Part shown: positions 44,149 to 54,777 of the stretch, in pieces
Position numbering within the stretch: the first letter of the stretch is position 1
Layout of the letters: each line of letters starts with the position of its first letter
Source of the DNA: Brassica napus
Lineage: Eukaryota > Streptophyta > Magnoliopsida > Brassicales > Brassicaceae
Assembly (NCBI RefSeq): GCF_020379485.1
Contig: NC_063439.1
Span: 13,833,683 to 13,897,682, forward strand
Reading direction: 5' to 3'
DNA: 64,000 nucleotides
Program-made: the position numbers and the translations under genes
Notes under the pieces: model-generated
Databases searched by the model: none
What the model was told of the DNA's origin: nothing
What the model saw: only the letters and a program-made list of their open reading frames with translations

Positions 44149-45348
44149 TGATATTACGTGTATACGCACACCAAATAACCTAATGTGCACACTACCACAA
44201 TCGAATGGTATGTCGATGTAGCACTTTAGGATCGAATCCACAGAGACCAACTATTACACTTTATCTTTATGGGATCAATATCAAGCTAAAACAATATGGA
44301 GGTTTTAAAGTTGATTTCGTAACAAGCAAGTAAAAAGATTAATTAAAGATTTCAGATGATTAAAATGCTAGCCTAGGGTGGTTTGGTCGGGTGTTAAGCA
44401 AGTGTGAGCCAAACAATTATTCAAGTTTAATTAAGAGCAAGTCTAGAACTCGGATCACTCAAGTAGAACAGCCCACTGTCGTGGAACTGCCCCCTATGCT
44501 GATCGATCTTGATACCTAAACTCTCGTTTGGATCAAGATGCGACAGCAAGCAATAGAGATCAAGTCCGATAGGTTCACCAAACACCCTAATATCCACTTT
44601 CGCTGATTAGGGATGCTAGGCTCATTCATAACAGATCTAGCAACCTATTACACGGTTAATGAACAGGTTAAACCTATGATCTAACATTAAGCGGCCAGAT
44701 TAATGCAAGCATTAAGAACAGATATGAATGAAGACAATCAATGGTTTCACTTATCTATGTTTAACTCACGGATCTAACACCCTAACACCCTAGACTAAGC
44801 AAGGTGACTACTCAGCCATAGCAACAGAGAACACAGAGATAACAGATGAAGAAAACATGCTGAATCAATAAAATAAAAGAGATAGGGTTCAGGATTCTTC
44901 TCAAGAGTGTAGAGATCCTTCTCCCTTTACAATAAGCAAATCCAACAATGGAGTTTTCGGGTCTGTTTTCTCTCTGTAAACTAGCGTAGAATGATAAAGA
45001 GAAACAGAAAATATGATATATCAAAGCCACAGGCGGCTGGGAGAGAAAATAGGGATAATTAGGGCAAATCCCGTAATGATTGTAGTTTCCTTAAAAATCT
45101 CTGCCGCTGGAACACTCACTCGGAATAATCACTCGGGTTGCTCCGCTATCCGGAACAGTCATCAAGACTGTTCTGCGTGAAAACCACCAAATTGCACTGT
45201 TTGCTGCCTCTTTTGTTCCAGCTGGTCCATCTCCCATCCAATGCAACTCCAGACCTGTAATGACTCGAAAAGGACTAGAAAGACACGATAAAGACTTGAA
45301 AACCAATTTAAAAGCATATATACAAGATGTATAAAACACCATATATCA
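44149..45348 (-). repeat. 5' LTR of element F
   Basis: 1,200 bp, same length as its partner. Ends CATATATCA followed by the GCCGG duplication. Confidence 0.95.
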
Positions 45349-45353
45349 GCCGG

Positions 45354-45653
45354 CTTGTGTTGCTGGTCATCTTTCATTCCGAGAGAAACTAGTTCGTCGC
45401 CAAGCCGAGAAGGAACTGGTTCAAGCTGGCTCCGAGTTCCCATCTTCTTCTGCGCAGGTTGTTGACCTGGGTCATGGGACCGAGGTCGTGGTTCCGCAAG
45501 ACGTAAGAACTCTTGCCGGCTCGGGCGTTCCAGACGCTCAAGCTCTACCCGCCGGATCGTCCACGACTCCGATCCTTGTCGAGGACAAGGAGAAGGCCGC
45601 TGACTCTATGCCTCCTCCTCTGGCCAGGAAAGAAATCGTTATAGGGTTGCGTG
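45354..45653 (+). pseudogene. Antisense gene of element E, part 2 (between F and D)
   Basis: Encodes LSFREKLVRRQAEKELVQAG and a Pro/Ser-rich stretch ending MPPPLARKEIVIGLR, collinear with the gene of I. Interrupted at 45653 by D. The 300 bases are open in the expected frame. Confidence 0.75.
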
Positions 45654-47317
45654 TGTGGGAACCGAAATTCGCACTGTCGATTTCCGTTTAAATAAGGAAA
45701 CTAGGAAAACCCTAATTTCCCAGAGGTCCCGGATCTCTGCGAGAGCCAACGACAAGTGATCGAATATATGCGGAAATCATGAAAAGATAACAAACGAGTT
45801 TAGAGAAAACAGTAGATCTTATTTCGAGTCCGCGTAAGAGCGTTGCGATCATTACAAGAGAATACAAAGGCTTTGGCCGCAGGGGCCGTCAGCGAGTTAC
45901 CTAGTTCTAGCAACATAAAACCCTAATCCTAGTTGAGTCGCAGCTCGATAACAAAGGACGAAAAAGATATCTAAAAGGCTTAGATTGATTTCGGACTGAA
46001 CCTTGTTAAAGGCTGCCTACGTACCCCTTTCGAGGATCAAGCCGAACGTAGTTCAATTGATAGAGCTGGACAAGAGATCGAACTGCCTGGGCGAGTTCGT
46101 CTAGTAATTGAGTGCCAGTCATAGAAACCGAACTTGTCGAGAATAAGCCTAAAGTTTCTAAGTGCAGAGAATTCCGAATCTAAAAAAGTTCCCCTTCTTG
46201 CTCCTCGCCTAGGACTCCTTATATACTAGCTCCAAGGTCGGTTTACGCTTTTACTCTTCTGCCCTTAAGCCGTCATAGCATAAAAATGGAGATATTCCAT
46301 TTTTCCCGATCTTCACAATTATCTTCAAAACTTCCGTATTTATCCGCGGAAACTTGACATTTATCCTTCCTTGTGGACCAAGCGTAAACCAGGCTGTGGT
46401 TTACGGGCTTTTGATTAGGAAAATCGTAGGATGGGCCTCGAGTCGTGTTTTAGGTCCCTTTGGGCCGTCTTCCGACTCGACACGTTTACTACGAGTTTTC
46501 CGCGGTTTCTAATCCGCGAAGTTTGATCGATGAATTAGAATGGCGGGAAACATGGACTGAGCTTGCTACGGTCTTCGGGAGATAGCATTCGAAGGTTTTG
46601 ACGAGAATGCAAGAACTGGTGTCGTATTGACGTTCGGAAAGGTTCAATCGCTACACAGCGACCGAACTTTGGCTCGAGCCACGTAGCGACCGAGCGGGAC
46701 GATCGCTCGGTCGCTACGTAGCGACCGAGCTTTGGCTCGAGCTCGGTCGCTACGTAGCGACCGAGCGGGACGATCGCTCGGTCGCTACGTAGCGACCGAG
46801 CTTTGGCTCGAGCTCGGTCGCTACGTAGCGACCGAGCGGGACGATCGCTCGGTCGCTACGTAGCGACCGAGCTTGGCTGAGCTCGGTCGCTACGTAGCGA
46901 CCGAGCGGGACGATCGCTCGGTCGCTACGTAGCGACCGAGCTTGGCTCGGGCTCGGTCGCTACGTAGCGACCGAGCGAGACGGATGCTCGGTCGCTACGT
47001 AGCGACCGAGCTTGGCTCGAGCTCGGTCGCTACGTAGCGACCGAGCTGTGTGCATGCTTGGTTGCCGCGTATCGATCGAGCTTGGCTTGTCCGCGGTCTG
47101 ATTTCCATACTCGAGCTTGTCCGCGGCCGATTTGGATACATGTCCGTTGCCTTCGGACAATCGGTATTTAGTGGTTCGATTGAGATTTGGACGATATTTT
47201 ACTGCAAGGCTGTTCGTAAAGATATCTTTACGAAGATTACTTTTCGTAAAAACGGTTATGCTGATTTTTACGGACTTTCAGACATTGATTCCGTCGTGAC
47301 CGATTTTGACCCCAACA
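45654..47317 (-). repeat. 3' LTR of element D
   Basis: TGTGGGAACC to TTGACCCCAACA, 1,664 bp. The TATA box TTATATA complement is at 46219-46225; the palindrome array is at 46681-47045. Confidence 0.95.
46681..47045. repeat. Array of ten perfect TACGTA-centred palindromes, ~35-bp spacing
   Basis: Centres TACGTA near 46715, 46751, 46786, 46822, 46857, 46891, 46926, 46961, 46996 and 47031, plus a partial copy at 46681. Core GGTCGCTACGTAGCGACC extends with GCTC/GAGC to 26 bp of perfect dyad symmetry. Spacers alternate between GGGACGAT and TTTGGCTCGA types. A 35-bp minisatellite with two alternating spacer classes. Confidence 0.9.
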
Positions 47318-47333
47318 GTTAGCCCCCCAGCTC
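47318..47333 (-). other. Polypurine tract of element D
   Basis: GTTAGCCCCCCAGCTC, complement of GAGCTGGGGGGCTAAC, adjoining the 3' LTR. Confidence 0.85.
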
Positions 47334-50300
47334 GTTAGAATCATGAGCTTCTAGCGTGAGGTTCTAGCGAGTGGCTTGGCAAGTTAGGCAAGTTAGGTGA
47401 GTTAGGCGGAATTAATGGTTGAAAAGGTCTGTGGTAAGTGATCTTCTCGCTCTCCTAAAAGTAGAAAACGCGATAAGATTGGGGCTGCGCCTTATGACGG
47501 CTGCCTACGTACCCTTGTTGAAGGGATCAAGCCTTTCGTAGTTCATCTTGGAGTTAAGGTTCTTATGACTAGTTTTCCAGTAGGACCTTTATGGTCTAGT
47601 TTTTATGTAGCGGTTATAAGGCGTGTTGCTGCCGATGGCATTTTGTATGGGTGTAGAGGGAAGACTACGAGTTGTCGTCTCGTAATCTAACTCTGTGTGA
47701 ATTGCCATATCCATAATCTGTTTCGAGAGTTTTCCGCAGTGTGTAAACTTGCGGGATTTTCTGAAGACGTTCGAATATTGGCAAAGAGACAAATTTTGGG
47801 ATCTCGTATCAGGGTGTTTGATACTATGCCTAGAGATGTTAGAGACCAGTGCGCTGGGTTTAGGGCAAGACCTAGGTTTACTCCTGGTTTTAGAGGGTGC
47901 GATGACTAATTCGACTTACGTATCCCGTTTCAGTTTCATCCTGATTCCATACCGATTTAAAGTCCGCGATAGGTTCTCGGCTTATACGACTTGTATGGTT
48001 GGAATCGAGCATCTCTCCGGAGACCGGAAGTGCTGGACCAAAATTTCGGATTTCTTTTATAGCGCTATTATCCTTGTGTCGGATGTAAGAGAGTCATCTT
48101 CTACGAGATGGCTAAGTCTGTTTAGGACGTTAAGAGTTTGTTGTGATCAGCAACAAACTTAATGGTAAAAATTACTATTTTGAGTCTTCGCGAAGAATAT
48201 GTTTTGAGAAGATGTTAGTGCGTATGACTGTCTGGTCTTCCATGAAGGTGTTTTTATCGAGGAAGGAAATTTCGTCGAAGAACTAATCTTCAGGCGTCCG
48301 CGACGTCTCGCGATGCTGAAGATTTGTTATTCTTTCGTATGCCACGTTTCGTGCTTGAAATGTTCGCGGGCTTTGAAGATATTTCGCGATGTTGCGAGGG
48401 TTTAGTATTAGCCCTGTGTTTGAGAAACATTCTGGTTTGACTAAGAATGTTCGCAGCCAAAAATTGTTGTTCCTGCTCGGATGCTAATAGTTTTGTTTGC
48501 GATCGAGGAATTATGACTGAGGTGTCGTGTAAATTTGTCCATGGGAACAAGTGTTTTCCTTCATGGTGCTTTGTGAAGAGTTGGCCTTCCGAGATGTATT
48601 TCGTGCATTTTTTAGGATGTTTCGTATAGCTCTAGAAGCTTTGTTACGAATTTTTCCTTACATGCCGCGTATTGTGGTTAAAACGTTGCGGGCTTAAAGT
48701 GAATTGTGGAGCGTATTGAACTTGGTCAATTTTCGAAAAGTTTAGATTTTCCGTTAACCGTTTGGTTGTTAGGACTTAGTTTCGTTATGAAGAATTTATC
48801 ATATGATTTCCGATTGTGGGCTATACGATAATTTATCATATCATATAACCGATTTTACGAAGGTCGTAAATCAGTGATATGTATACATATGTCAAAGTAG
48901 CATTGTTTCTGCGGGTTCTACGAGAAACGTTCCCGCTGTGATTTTGATCTTAGGTGAAAGTTGCTTGGCGTTACCCATGGAGTATTACCGAAGTTTATTT
49001 CAATACGATCTAGTCGCGGAACGTTTTTCATAGGTTTTTCGAGAGGATTCTCATGACACATTTGTTTCTTGAAAGAATTGGTCAACCAGAAGTGGATCTA
49101 GCTAACCATCGGGAGGAAAGTGCTCCTTTTAATGTGCACGATGCTACATATATTCTCGAGTTTTCTTCGTCGCAAATGTTTTCGATACTTTTCCGTGACT
49201 TACTTGGTACAACGGAAACTGAAAGAAATGCTTTGGTGATTGAAGATTTCTCGCCGCTAAGTTTAAAACGAAACTGGCTTTCTGAAGCCGGAAAAGGCTT
49301 CAATACTTTGGCTAATCGTCGAGTTTCAGTTTGATATTGGTACAAGTTTTCTGTACGCATGATTGCGACAAGAAATGATGTATAGTTTTTGAGATTATGT
49401 TCATGATCGTCTGGATATGTTGCTAGCGTTTAGACGAATATTAAGATTGTCGTTTGCCTATTCTTGACGATTTGCAGAAGTTTTTGAAGTTTGGGAGTAT
49501 ACGAGTATAGTATACGTACCTACTCCCCCCTTTTTTTTTACGAAAGAAAAACGGTTGAACCGATACTTTGAAGGGTTGTGTACGTTTCCTCTCCTGATGT
49601 TTGGAATGATCGATAATTCGGGACGATTTATAGACGACGCTTGGACTGTGATTTGGTTGTTTCCACGTTGACGACTTGGGATATGTCGGTTCCGAGAAAA
49701 TTGCCAGAAACGAATCGGTTTTAAGACGACGTTCATGTCTCTAACTTTTTCTCTCTTTAGGAAGCGAGCTTGATATGCGTGGCGATCATTTCTCGACTTT
49801 CGGAGAGTTTAGATCGGTTTGCAAGATTTGGATGAACAATTATGGGACAATATATCGAGACAGGAAAAATCGCTTAAAACTTAGTTCGCTAGACTATCCG
49901 CCTAGGTTTTACGTTCCCTAAAGTTCTATGGCAGCCTCAAAGTAATTTCCTACGAAAATTCCAAGTCTGATTTCAAAAATTTCAAGTCGGAAATACCTTA
50001 GTTCTCTCGAAGATGCAGTTTTGTCCCTTCTCAGTTTTGCGTGCTCATTTCCGTTTCCTATTCTCGTGTATGTTCGCCATTTCCGATATTGGTGTTTATC
50101 CTTTGAAACTTGACATTTATCTTCCGAACTTGACTGTTATCTTCTCCTTAGATAAGACGTCGATTTTTGTAAAAAGGTCAACGTAATCGTATAGTTAAGG
50201 CGGCTAAGGTGTTAAGTTAACCATTGCCGTTTTATACGATTAATCTGAATCCATGCGAGAAAATAGGTCTTTGCGGTTTTTTTTTTTATATCGTAAAGTC

Positions 50301-50426
50301 TCAATGGTAACTTCAATCGAGGCGAAACAAGAGACGTTTCGATCGAGATTCGAAAGTGAACGCAAAGATGGAGGTAGGGTGAGCAGAAACAAGCCAAGGA
50401 GTTTAGGATGAGGTTTACTTGTTTTT
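47334..50426 (-). other. Non-coding internal region of element D
   Basis: Over 3 kb without a convincing coding region. The longest open stretches (for example 47749-48162 and 49053-49334 on the + strand) match no family I know and run against the element. A diverged copy of the downstream tandem unit occurs at ~50285-50400. Confidence 0.6.
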
Positions 50427-51640
50427 GTCGTAAAATCTCAACGGAAACTCCGATTGAGACGAAACCAAAAGCGTTTCGATGAGAATTCAAAGGAGAACGC
50501 AAAGGAGGACCCCTTTGAGGCCTGACAGGTTGCTATAGCGAGTGAGGATGTCATCTCGGTCGCTATAGCGAGTGGAAGGGAGCCGAGACGAGTCCCACTT
50601 GTTTTCGTCGTAAAATCTCAACGGAAACTCCGATTGAAACGAAACGAAAAGCATTTTGAAGAGGATTCAAAGGAGAACGCAAAGGAAGAACCCTTTGAGG
50701 ACTTACAGGTCGCTACGTAGCGACTGACAGTCTGACAGGTCGCTACGTAGCGAATGGAAGCAAGCCAAGAAGCGTCCTACTTGTTTTCGTCGTAAAATCT
50801 CAACGGAAACTCCGATTGAGACGAAACAAAAAGCATTTCGAAGAGGATTCAAAGGAGAACGCAAAGGAAGAACCCTTTGAGGACTTACAGGTCGCTACGT
50901 AGCGACTGACAGTCTGACAGGTCGCTAAGTAGCGAATGGAAGCAAGCCGAGAAGCGTCCTACTTGTTTTCGTCGTAAAATCTCAACGGAAACTCCGATTG
51001 AGACGAAACGAAAAGCGTTTCGACGAGGATTCAAAAGACAACCCAAAGGAGGACCTTTCTGAGGCCTTACAGGTCGCTACGTAGCGACTGACAGTCTGAC
51101 AGGTCGCTACGTAGCGAGTGGAAGCAAGCCGAGAAGAGTCCCACTTGTTTTCGTCGTAAAATCTCAACGGAAACTCCGATTGAGACGAAACGAAAAGCGT
51201 TTCGACGAGGATTCAAAAGAGAACCCAAAGAAGGACCTTTCTGAGGCCTTACAGGTCGCTACGTAGCGACTGACAGTCTGACAGGTCGCTACGTAGCGAG
51301 TGGAAGCAAGCCGAGAAGATTCCCACTTGTGTTCGTCGTAAAATCTCAACGGAAACTCCGATTGAGACGAAACGAAAAGCGTTTCGACGAGGATTCAAAA
51401 GAGAACCCAAAGAAGGACCTTTCTGAGGCCTTACAGGTCGCTACGTAGCGACTGACAGTCTGACAGGTCGCTACGTAGCGAGTGGAAGCAAGCCGAGAAG
51501 ATTCCCACTTGTGTTCGTCGTAAAATCTCAACGGAAACTCCGATTGAGACGAAACGAAAAGCGTTTCGATGAGGATTCAAAAGAGAACCCAAAGGAGGAC
51601 CTTTCTGAGGCCTTACAGGTCGCTATGTAGCGAGTGGAGA
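50427..51640 (-). repeat. 182-bp tandem repeat inside element D
   Basis: Units start GTCGTAAAATCTCAACGG at 50427, 50607, 50789, 50971, 51153, 51335 and 51517 (last partial); period 180-182 bp. Neighbouring central units are nearly identical. Each complete unit carries two palindrome-related sites (TCGCTACGTAGCGA or mutated forms). Identical 61-codon open frames across units are by-products of the repeat. Confidence 0.9.
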
Positions 51641-51820
51641 GTTGGCTTGAGCTCGGTCACTACGTAGCGACCGAGCAGCGTGTGCGTGCTCGGTCGCTAC
51701 GTAGCGACCGAGCAGTGTGCGTGCTCGGTCGCTACGTAGCGACCGAGCAGTGTGCGTGCTCGGTCGCTACGTAGCGACCGAGCAGCGTCTGTGCTCGGTC
51801 GCTACGTAGCGACCGAGCTG
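51641..51820. repeat. Internal palindrome array of element D
   Basis: Five copies of the 26-bp TACGTA palindrome separated by AGTGTGCGT-like spacers, about 38 bp apart. This repeats the LTR array inside the element, next to the 182-bp tandem repeat. Confidence 0.85.
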
Positions 51821-52180
51821 TGTAATCGTTTTATTGTGTTTCCTTTTTCCGCGATTAACGTAGGGGTTTTTCAGCGGTTTTTTTGGGAGAACAAGTTTTA
51901 TCCTTCCGAAATGTTTTCGGAAAACGTGTTTTGGTAAAACCCTTATGCATCGAGATTTGTTTACGGGGTTTTGATAAGATTTATCGTTTCCCTTCTTGTT
52001 TACAGGGAGGAATCGCGAGCTTGTTTTAGTGCTCTTCCTGTGGCGGAAGGTCGCGACTAAGTTTTCGATTTTGTTGAAAACTACGGCGTTTGCGTAAGCG
52101 TTGGCCATAGGAGCAGTCAGTGCTGCGAGTTTGTCTTTCATATATCCAAACATCGTTTCGATCAAGCGTTTTGTGGCCAT
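51767..52180 (-). CDS. Small ORF just after the primer site of element D
   Basis: A 137-codon frame that starts (52180) 26 bases after the primer-site region in element sense. It begins [18 protein letters not shown] and has a Lys-rich middle. The end overlaps the palindrome array (GRYVATE-type sequence), which is not protein-like. It could be a remnant of a gag leader; no domain is recognised and translation is doubtful. Confidence 0.25.
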   Translation of the reverse strand: MATKRLIETMFGYMKDKLAALTAPMANAYANAVVFNKIENLVATFRHRKSTKTSSRFLPVNKKGNDKSYQNPVNKSRCIRVLPKHVFRKHFGRIKLVLPKKPLKNPYVNRGKRKHNKTITQLGRYVATEHRRCSVAT

Positions 52181-52205
52181 GAGTAAGAGTAATCCGTAAC
52201 CCCCC

Positions 52206-52220
52206 CTCCTTCTAGCGCCA
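52206..52220 (-). other. Primer binding site of element D
   Basis: CTCCTTCTAGCGCCA lies three bases from the 5' LTR; in element sense TGGCGCTAGAAGGAG. It differs from the tRNA-Asp site of F and N, so a different tRNA primes D. I do not name the tRNA. Confidence 0.75.
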
Positions 52221-52223
52221 AAC

Positions 52224-53887
52224 TGTGGGAACCGAAATTCGCACTGTCGATTTCCGTTTAAATAAGGAAACTAGGAAAACCCTAATTTCCCAGAGGTCCC
52301 GGATCTCTGCGAGAGCCAACGACAAGTGATCGAATATATGCGGAAATCATGAAAAGATAACAAACGAGTTTAGAGAAAACAGTAGATCTTATTTCGAGTC
52401 CGCGTAAGAGCGTTGCGATCATTACAAGAGAATACAAAGGCTTTGGCCGCAGGGGCCGTCAGCGAGTTACCTAGTTCTAGCAACATAAAACCCTAATCCT
52501 AGTTGAGTCGCAGCTCGATAACAAAGGACGAAAAAGATATCTAAAAGGCTTAGATTGATTTCGGACTGAACCTTGTTAAAGGCTGCCTACGTACCCCTTT
52601 CGAGGATCAAGCCGAACGTAGTTCAATTGATAGAGCTGGACAAGAGATCGAACTGCCTGGGCGAGTTCGTCTAGTAATTGAGTGCCAGTCATAGAAACCG
52701 AACTTGTCGAGAATAAGCCTAAAGTTTCTAAGTGCAGAGAATTCCGAATCTAAAAAAGTTCCCCTTCTTGCTCCTCGCCTAGGACTCCTTATATACTAGC
52801 TCCAAGGTCGGTTTACGCTTTTACTCTTCTGCCCTTAAGCCGTCATAGCATAAAAATGGAGATATTCCATTTTTCCCGATCTTCACAATTATCTTCAAAA
52901 CTTCCGTATTTATCCGCGGAAACTTGACATTTATCCTTCCTTGTGGACCAAGCGTAAACCAGGCTGTGGTTTACGGGCTTTTGATTAGGAAAATCGTAGG
53001 ATGGGCCTCGAGTCGTGTTTTAGGTCCCTTTGGGCCGTCTTCCGACTCGACACGTTTACTACGAGTTTTCCGCGGTTTCTAATCCGCGAAGTTTGATCGA
53101 TGAATTAGAATGGCGGGAAACATGGACTGAGCTTGCTACGGTCTTCGGGAGATAGCATTCGAAGGTTTTGACGAGAATGCAAGAACTGGTGTCGTATTGA
53201 CGTTCGGAAAGGTTCAATCGCTACACAGCGACCGAACTTTGGCTCGAGCCACGTAGCGACCGAGCGGGACGATCGCTCGGTCGCTACGTAGCGACCGAGC
53301 TTTGGCTCGAGCTCGGTCGCTACGTAGCGACCGAGCGGGACGATCGCTCGGTCGCTACGTAGCGACCGAGCTTTGGCTCGAGCTCGGTCGCTACGTAGCG
53401 ACCGAGCGGGACGATCGCTCGGTCGCTACGTAGCGACCGAGCTTGGCTGAGCTCGGTCGCTACGTAGCGACCGAGCGGGACGATCGCTCGGTCGCTACGT
53501 AGCGACCGAGCTTGGCTCGGGCTCGGTCGCTACGTAGCGACCGAGCGAGACGGATGCTCGGTCGCTACGTAGCGACCGAGCTTGGCTCGAGCTCGGTCGC
53601 TACATAGCGACCGAGCTGTGTGCATGCTTGGTTGCCGCGTATCGATCGAGCTTGGCTTGTCCGCGGTCTGATTTCCATACTCGAGCTTGTCCGCGGCCGA
53701 TTTGGATACATGTCCGTTGCCTTCGGACAATCGGTATTTAGTGGTTCGATTGAGATTTGGACGATATTTTACTGCAAGGCTGTTCGTAAAGATATCTTTA
53801 CGAAGATTACTTTTCGTAAAAACGGTTATGTTGATTTTTACGGACTTTCAGACATTGATTTCGTCGTGACCGATTTTGACCCCAACA
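52224..53887 (-). repeat. 5' LTR of element D
   Basis: 1,664 bp, nearly identical to the 3' LTR. Array at 53251-53615 with the same ten palindromes; the last one has ACATAG in place of ACGTAG. TATA complement at 52789-52795. Confidence 0.95.
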
Positions 53888-53892
53888 GCGTG

Positions 53893-54764
53893 CTCCTAGT
53901 GCTGTTCTGGTTGCTCAGCCTAAGAGCCGGAAGAGGAAGCTTGCCAAGAGTGGTGACGGGGAATCTTCGCAGCAAGGAGGATCGAGCCTAGTTCGTGGAA
54001 AGGTTTGTTGCTCACTTGAATTCTCGATCGTTTCATGTACATTCTTTCTCGGACTTAGTCTTAAAATTTTTTTTTTTTGTTTGCAGTTCATGTCGTTGAT
54101 CGATGGGATGATCAGCGAGTGCGGTTCTGAGACCAATCGTCTTGCCGGGGAGTTGGTGGAGCTTCAGGGTAGATGGTCTGAAACAGAGGCCATGCTGACG
54201 GCTGTCAAGGATTCTCATTCCGCGAAAGTGTCGAAGCTCGAGGTCGCGATAGGGGAGCTCGAGAGGGACTTCGGGAAGACGGTGAGTTCCTTGCTTAAGG
54301 AGAAGAAGGCCAGGAAGGCCAAATCTTCAAAGTTGCGTCGGCTCCAGCGTCAGATTGAGGCTGATGCGGGACTAGCGAGCCGCGGGATCCAAGAGGCCAC
54401 AGATGCTCTTCGCTCAGAGTTTCAGGCTCGCTTGGCGAAGATTTCTGCTTCTCTGGGTTCCCTCGAGTGTATCCGGAGCAGGGACTTAGCTTTGGCGACG
54501 ATTGAGGGCGGGATGGCCGTGGTTCGGTCGTTCCAGAGTGAGGCTCCCCCGACCTTGAAGGCTGAAGAGGCCCGACTGTCCGGCTGTAGGGGAGATACGG
54601 CGGTCGTGGATGGAGATTTCAATCTCATCCTGGCTGACCTGAAATCCACGTGCTTCCTTCCGATGTGTTCAGAAGACCCAAAGGGGAAATACCCGATGGT
54701 TGGAGAAAACGGAGGTAACGCGGCTTCAGGCTCGAACGAGGCGGCGGGTGAAGAGGAGGCGTGA
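53893..54764 (+). pseudogene. Antisense gene of element E, part 3: basic segment, intron, coiled-coil exon
   Basis: Continues the frame after D with QPKSRKRKLAKSGD, a likely nuclear localisation signal. An 84-base intron follows (GT at 54003, T-rich tract, CAG at 54084-54086). The second exon (54087-54764) is a long Glu/Lys/Leu coiled coil ending GEEEA and TGA. Discounting F, D and the intron, the three parts give 394 codons with no stop or frameshift. The coiled coil parallels that of the G gene at 3268. Product function unknown. Confidence 0.75.
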
Positions 54765-54777
54765 GTACTGAGGATGA

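Larger units (their letters stand above)
38621..45348 (-). mobile_element. Element F: complete non-autonomous Athila-like gag-protease retrotransposon
   Basis: 6,728 bp; two 1,200-bp LTRs; tRNA-Asp primer site; polypurine tract; TSD GCCGG (38616-38620 and 45349-45353). I count about a dozen LTR differences (~1%). It codes only for gag and protease, with no reverse transcriptase or integrase, and lies in E's antisense gene in opposite orientation. Confidence 0.95.
45654..53887 (-). mobile_element. Element D: very young, non-coding Tat/Ogre-like retrotransposon (LARD-like)
   Basis: 8,234 bp with two 1,664-bp LTRs, TSD GCGTG (45649-45653 and 53888-53892), polypurine tract and primer site. By eye the LTRs differ at three positions (~53606, ~53829, ~53862). 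The 4.9-kb interior has no recognisable gag, protease, reverse transcriptase or integrase, only short ORFs and a 182-bp tandem repeat. It fits the large retrotransposon derivative (LARD) type, mobilised in trans. Confidence 0.93.

Noticed and set aside
45690..45715. Telomere-like AAACCCTAA
   Set aside because: Single unit in every copy of this LTR; at most a telo-box, not telomeric repeat.
46681..47045. CRISPR-like pattern: ~26-bp repeat with ~9-bp spacers
   Set aside because: Spacers are themselves repeated and very short, the array lies in an LTR of a plant retrotransposon and is duplicated in the second LTR. It is a minisatellite, not CRISPR.
47050..47322. Plus-strand frame starting MHAWLPRIDRAW (also at 53620)
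   Set aside because: It lies inside both LTR copies of D, antisense to transcription, and overlaps the array and LTR end; a by-product of LTR duplication.
47749..48162. 137-codon plus-strand frame in D as a host gene
   Set aside because: No recognised domain, runs against the element, lacks supporting signals, and sits in an otherwise non-coding interior.
50982..51531. Three near-identical 61-codon frames on the minus strand
   Set aside because: They arise from the 182-bp tandem repeat and differ only as the repeat does.
50427..51640. Centromere satellite
   Set aside because: Period is similar to plant centromere repeats, but there are only seven units, confined to a retrotransposon interior.
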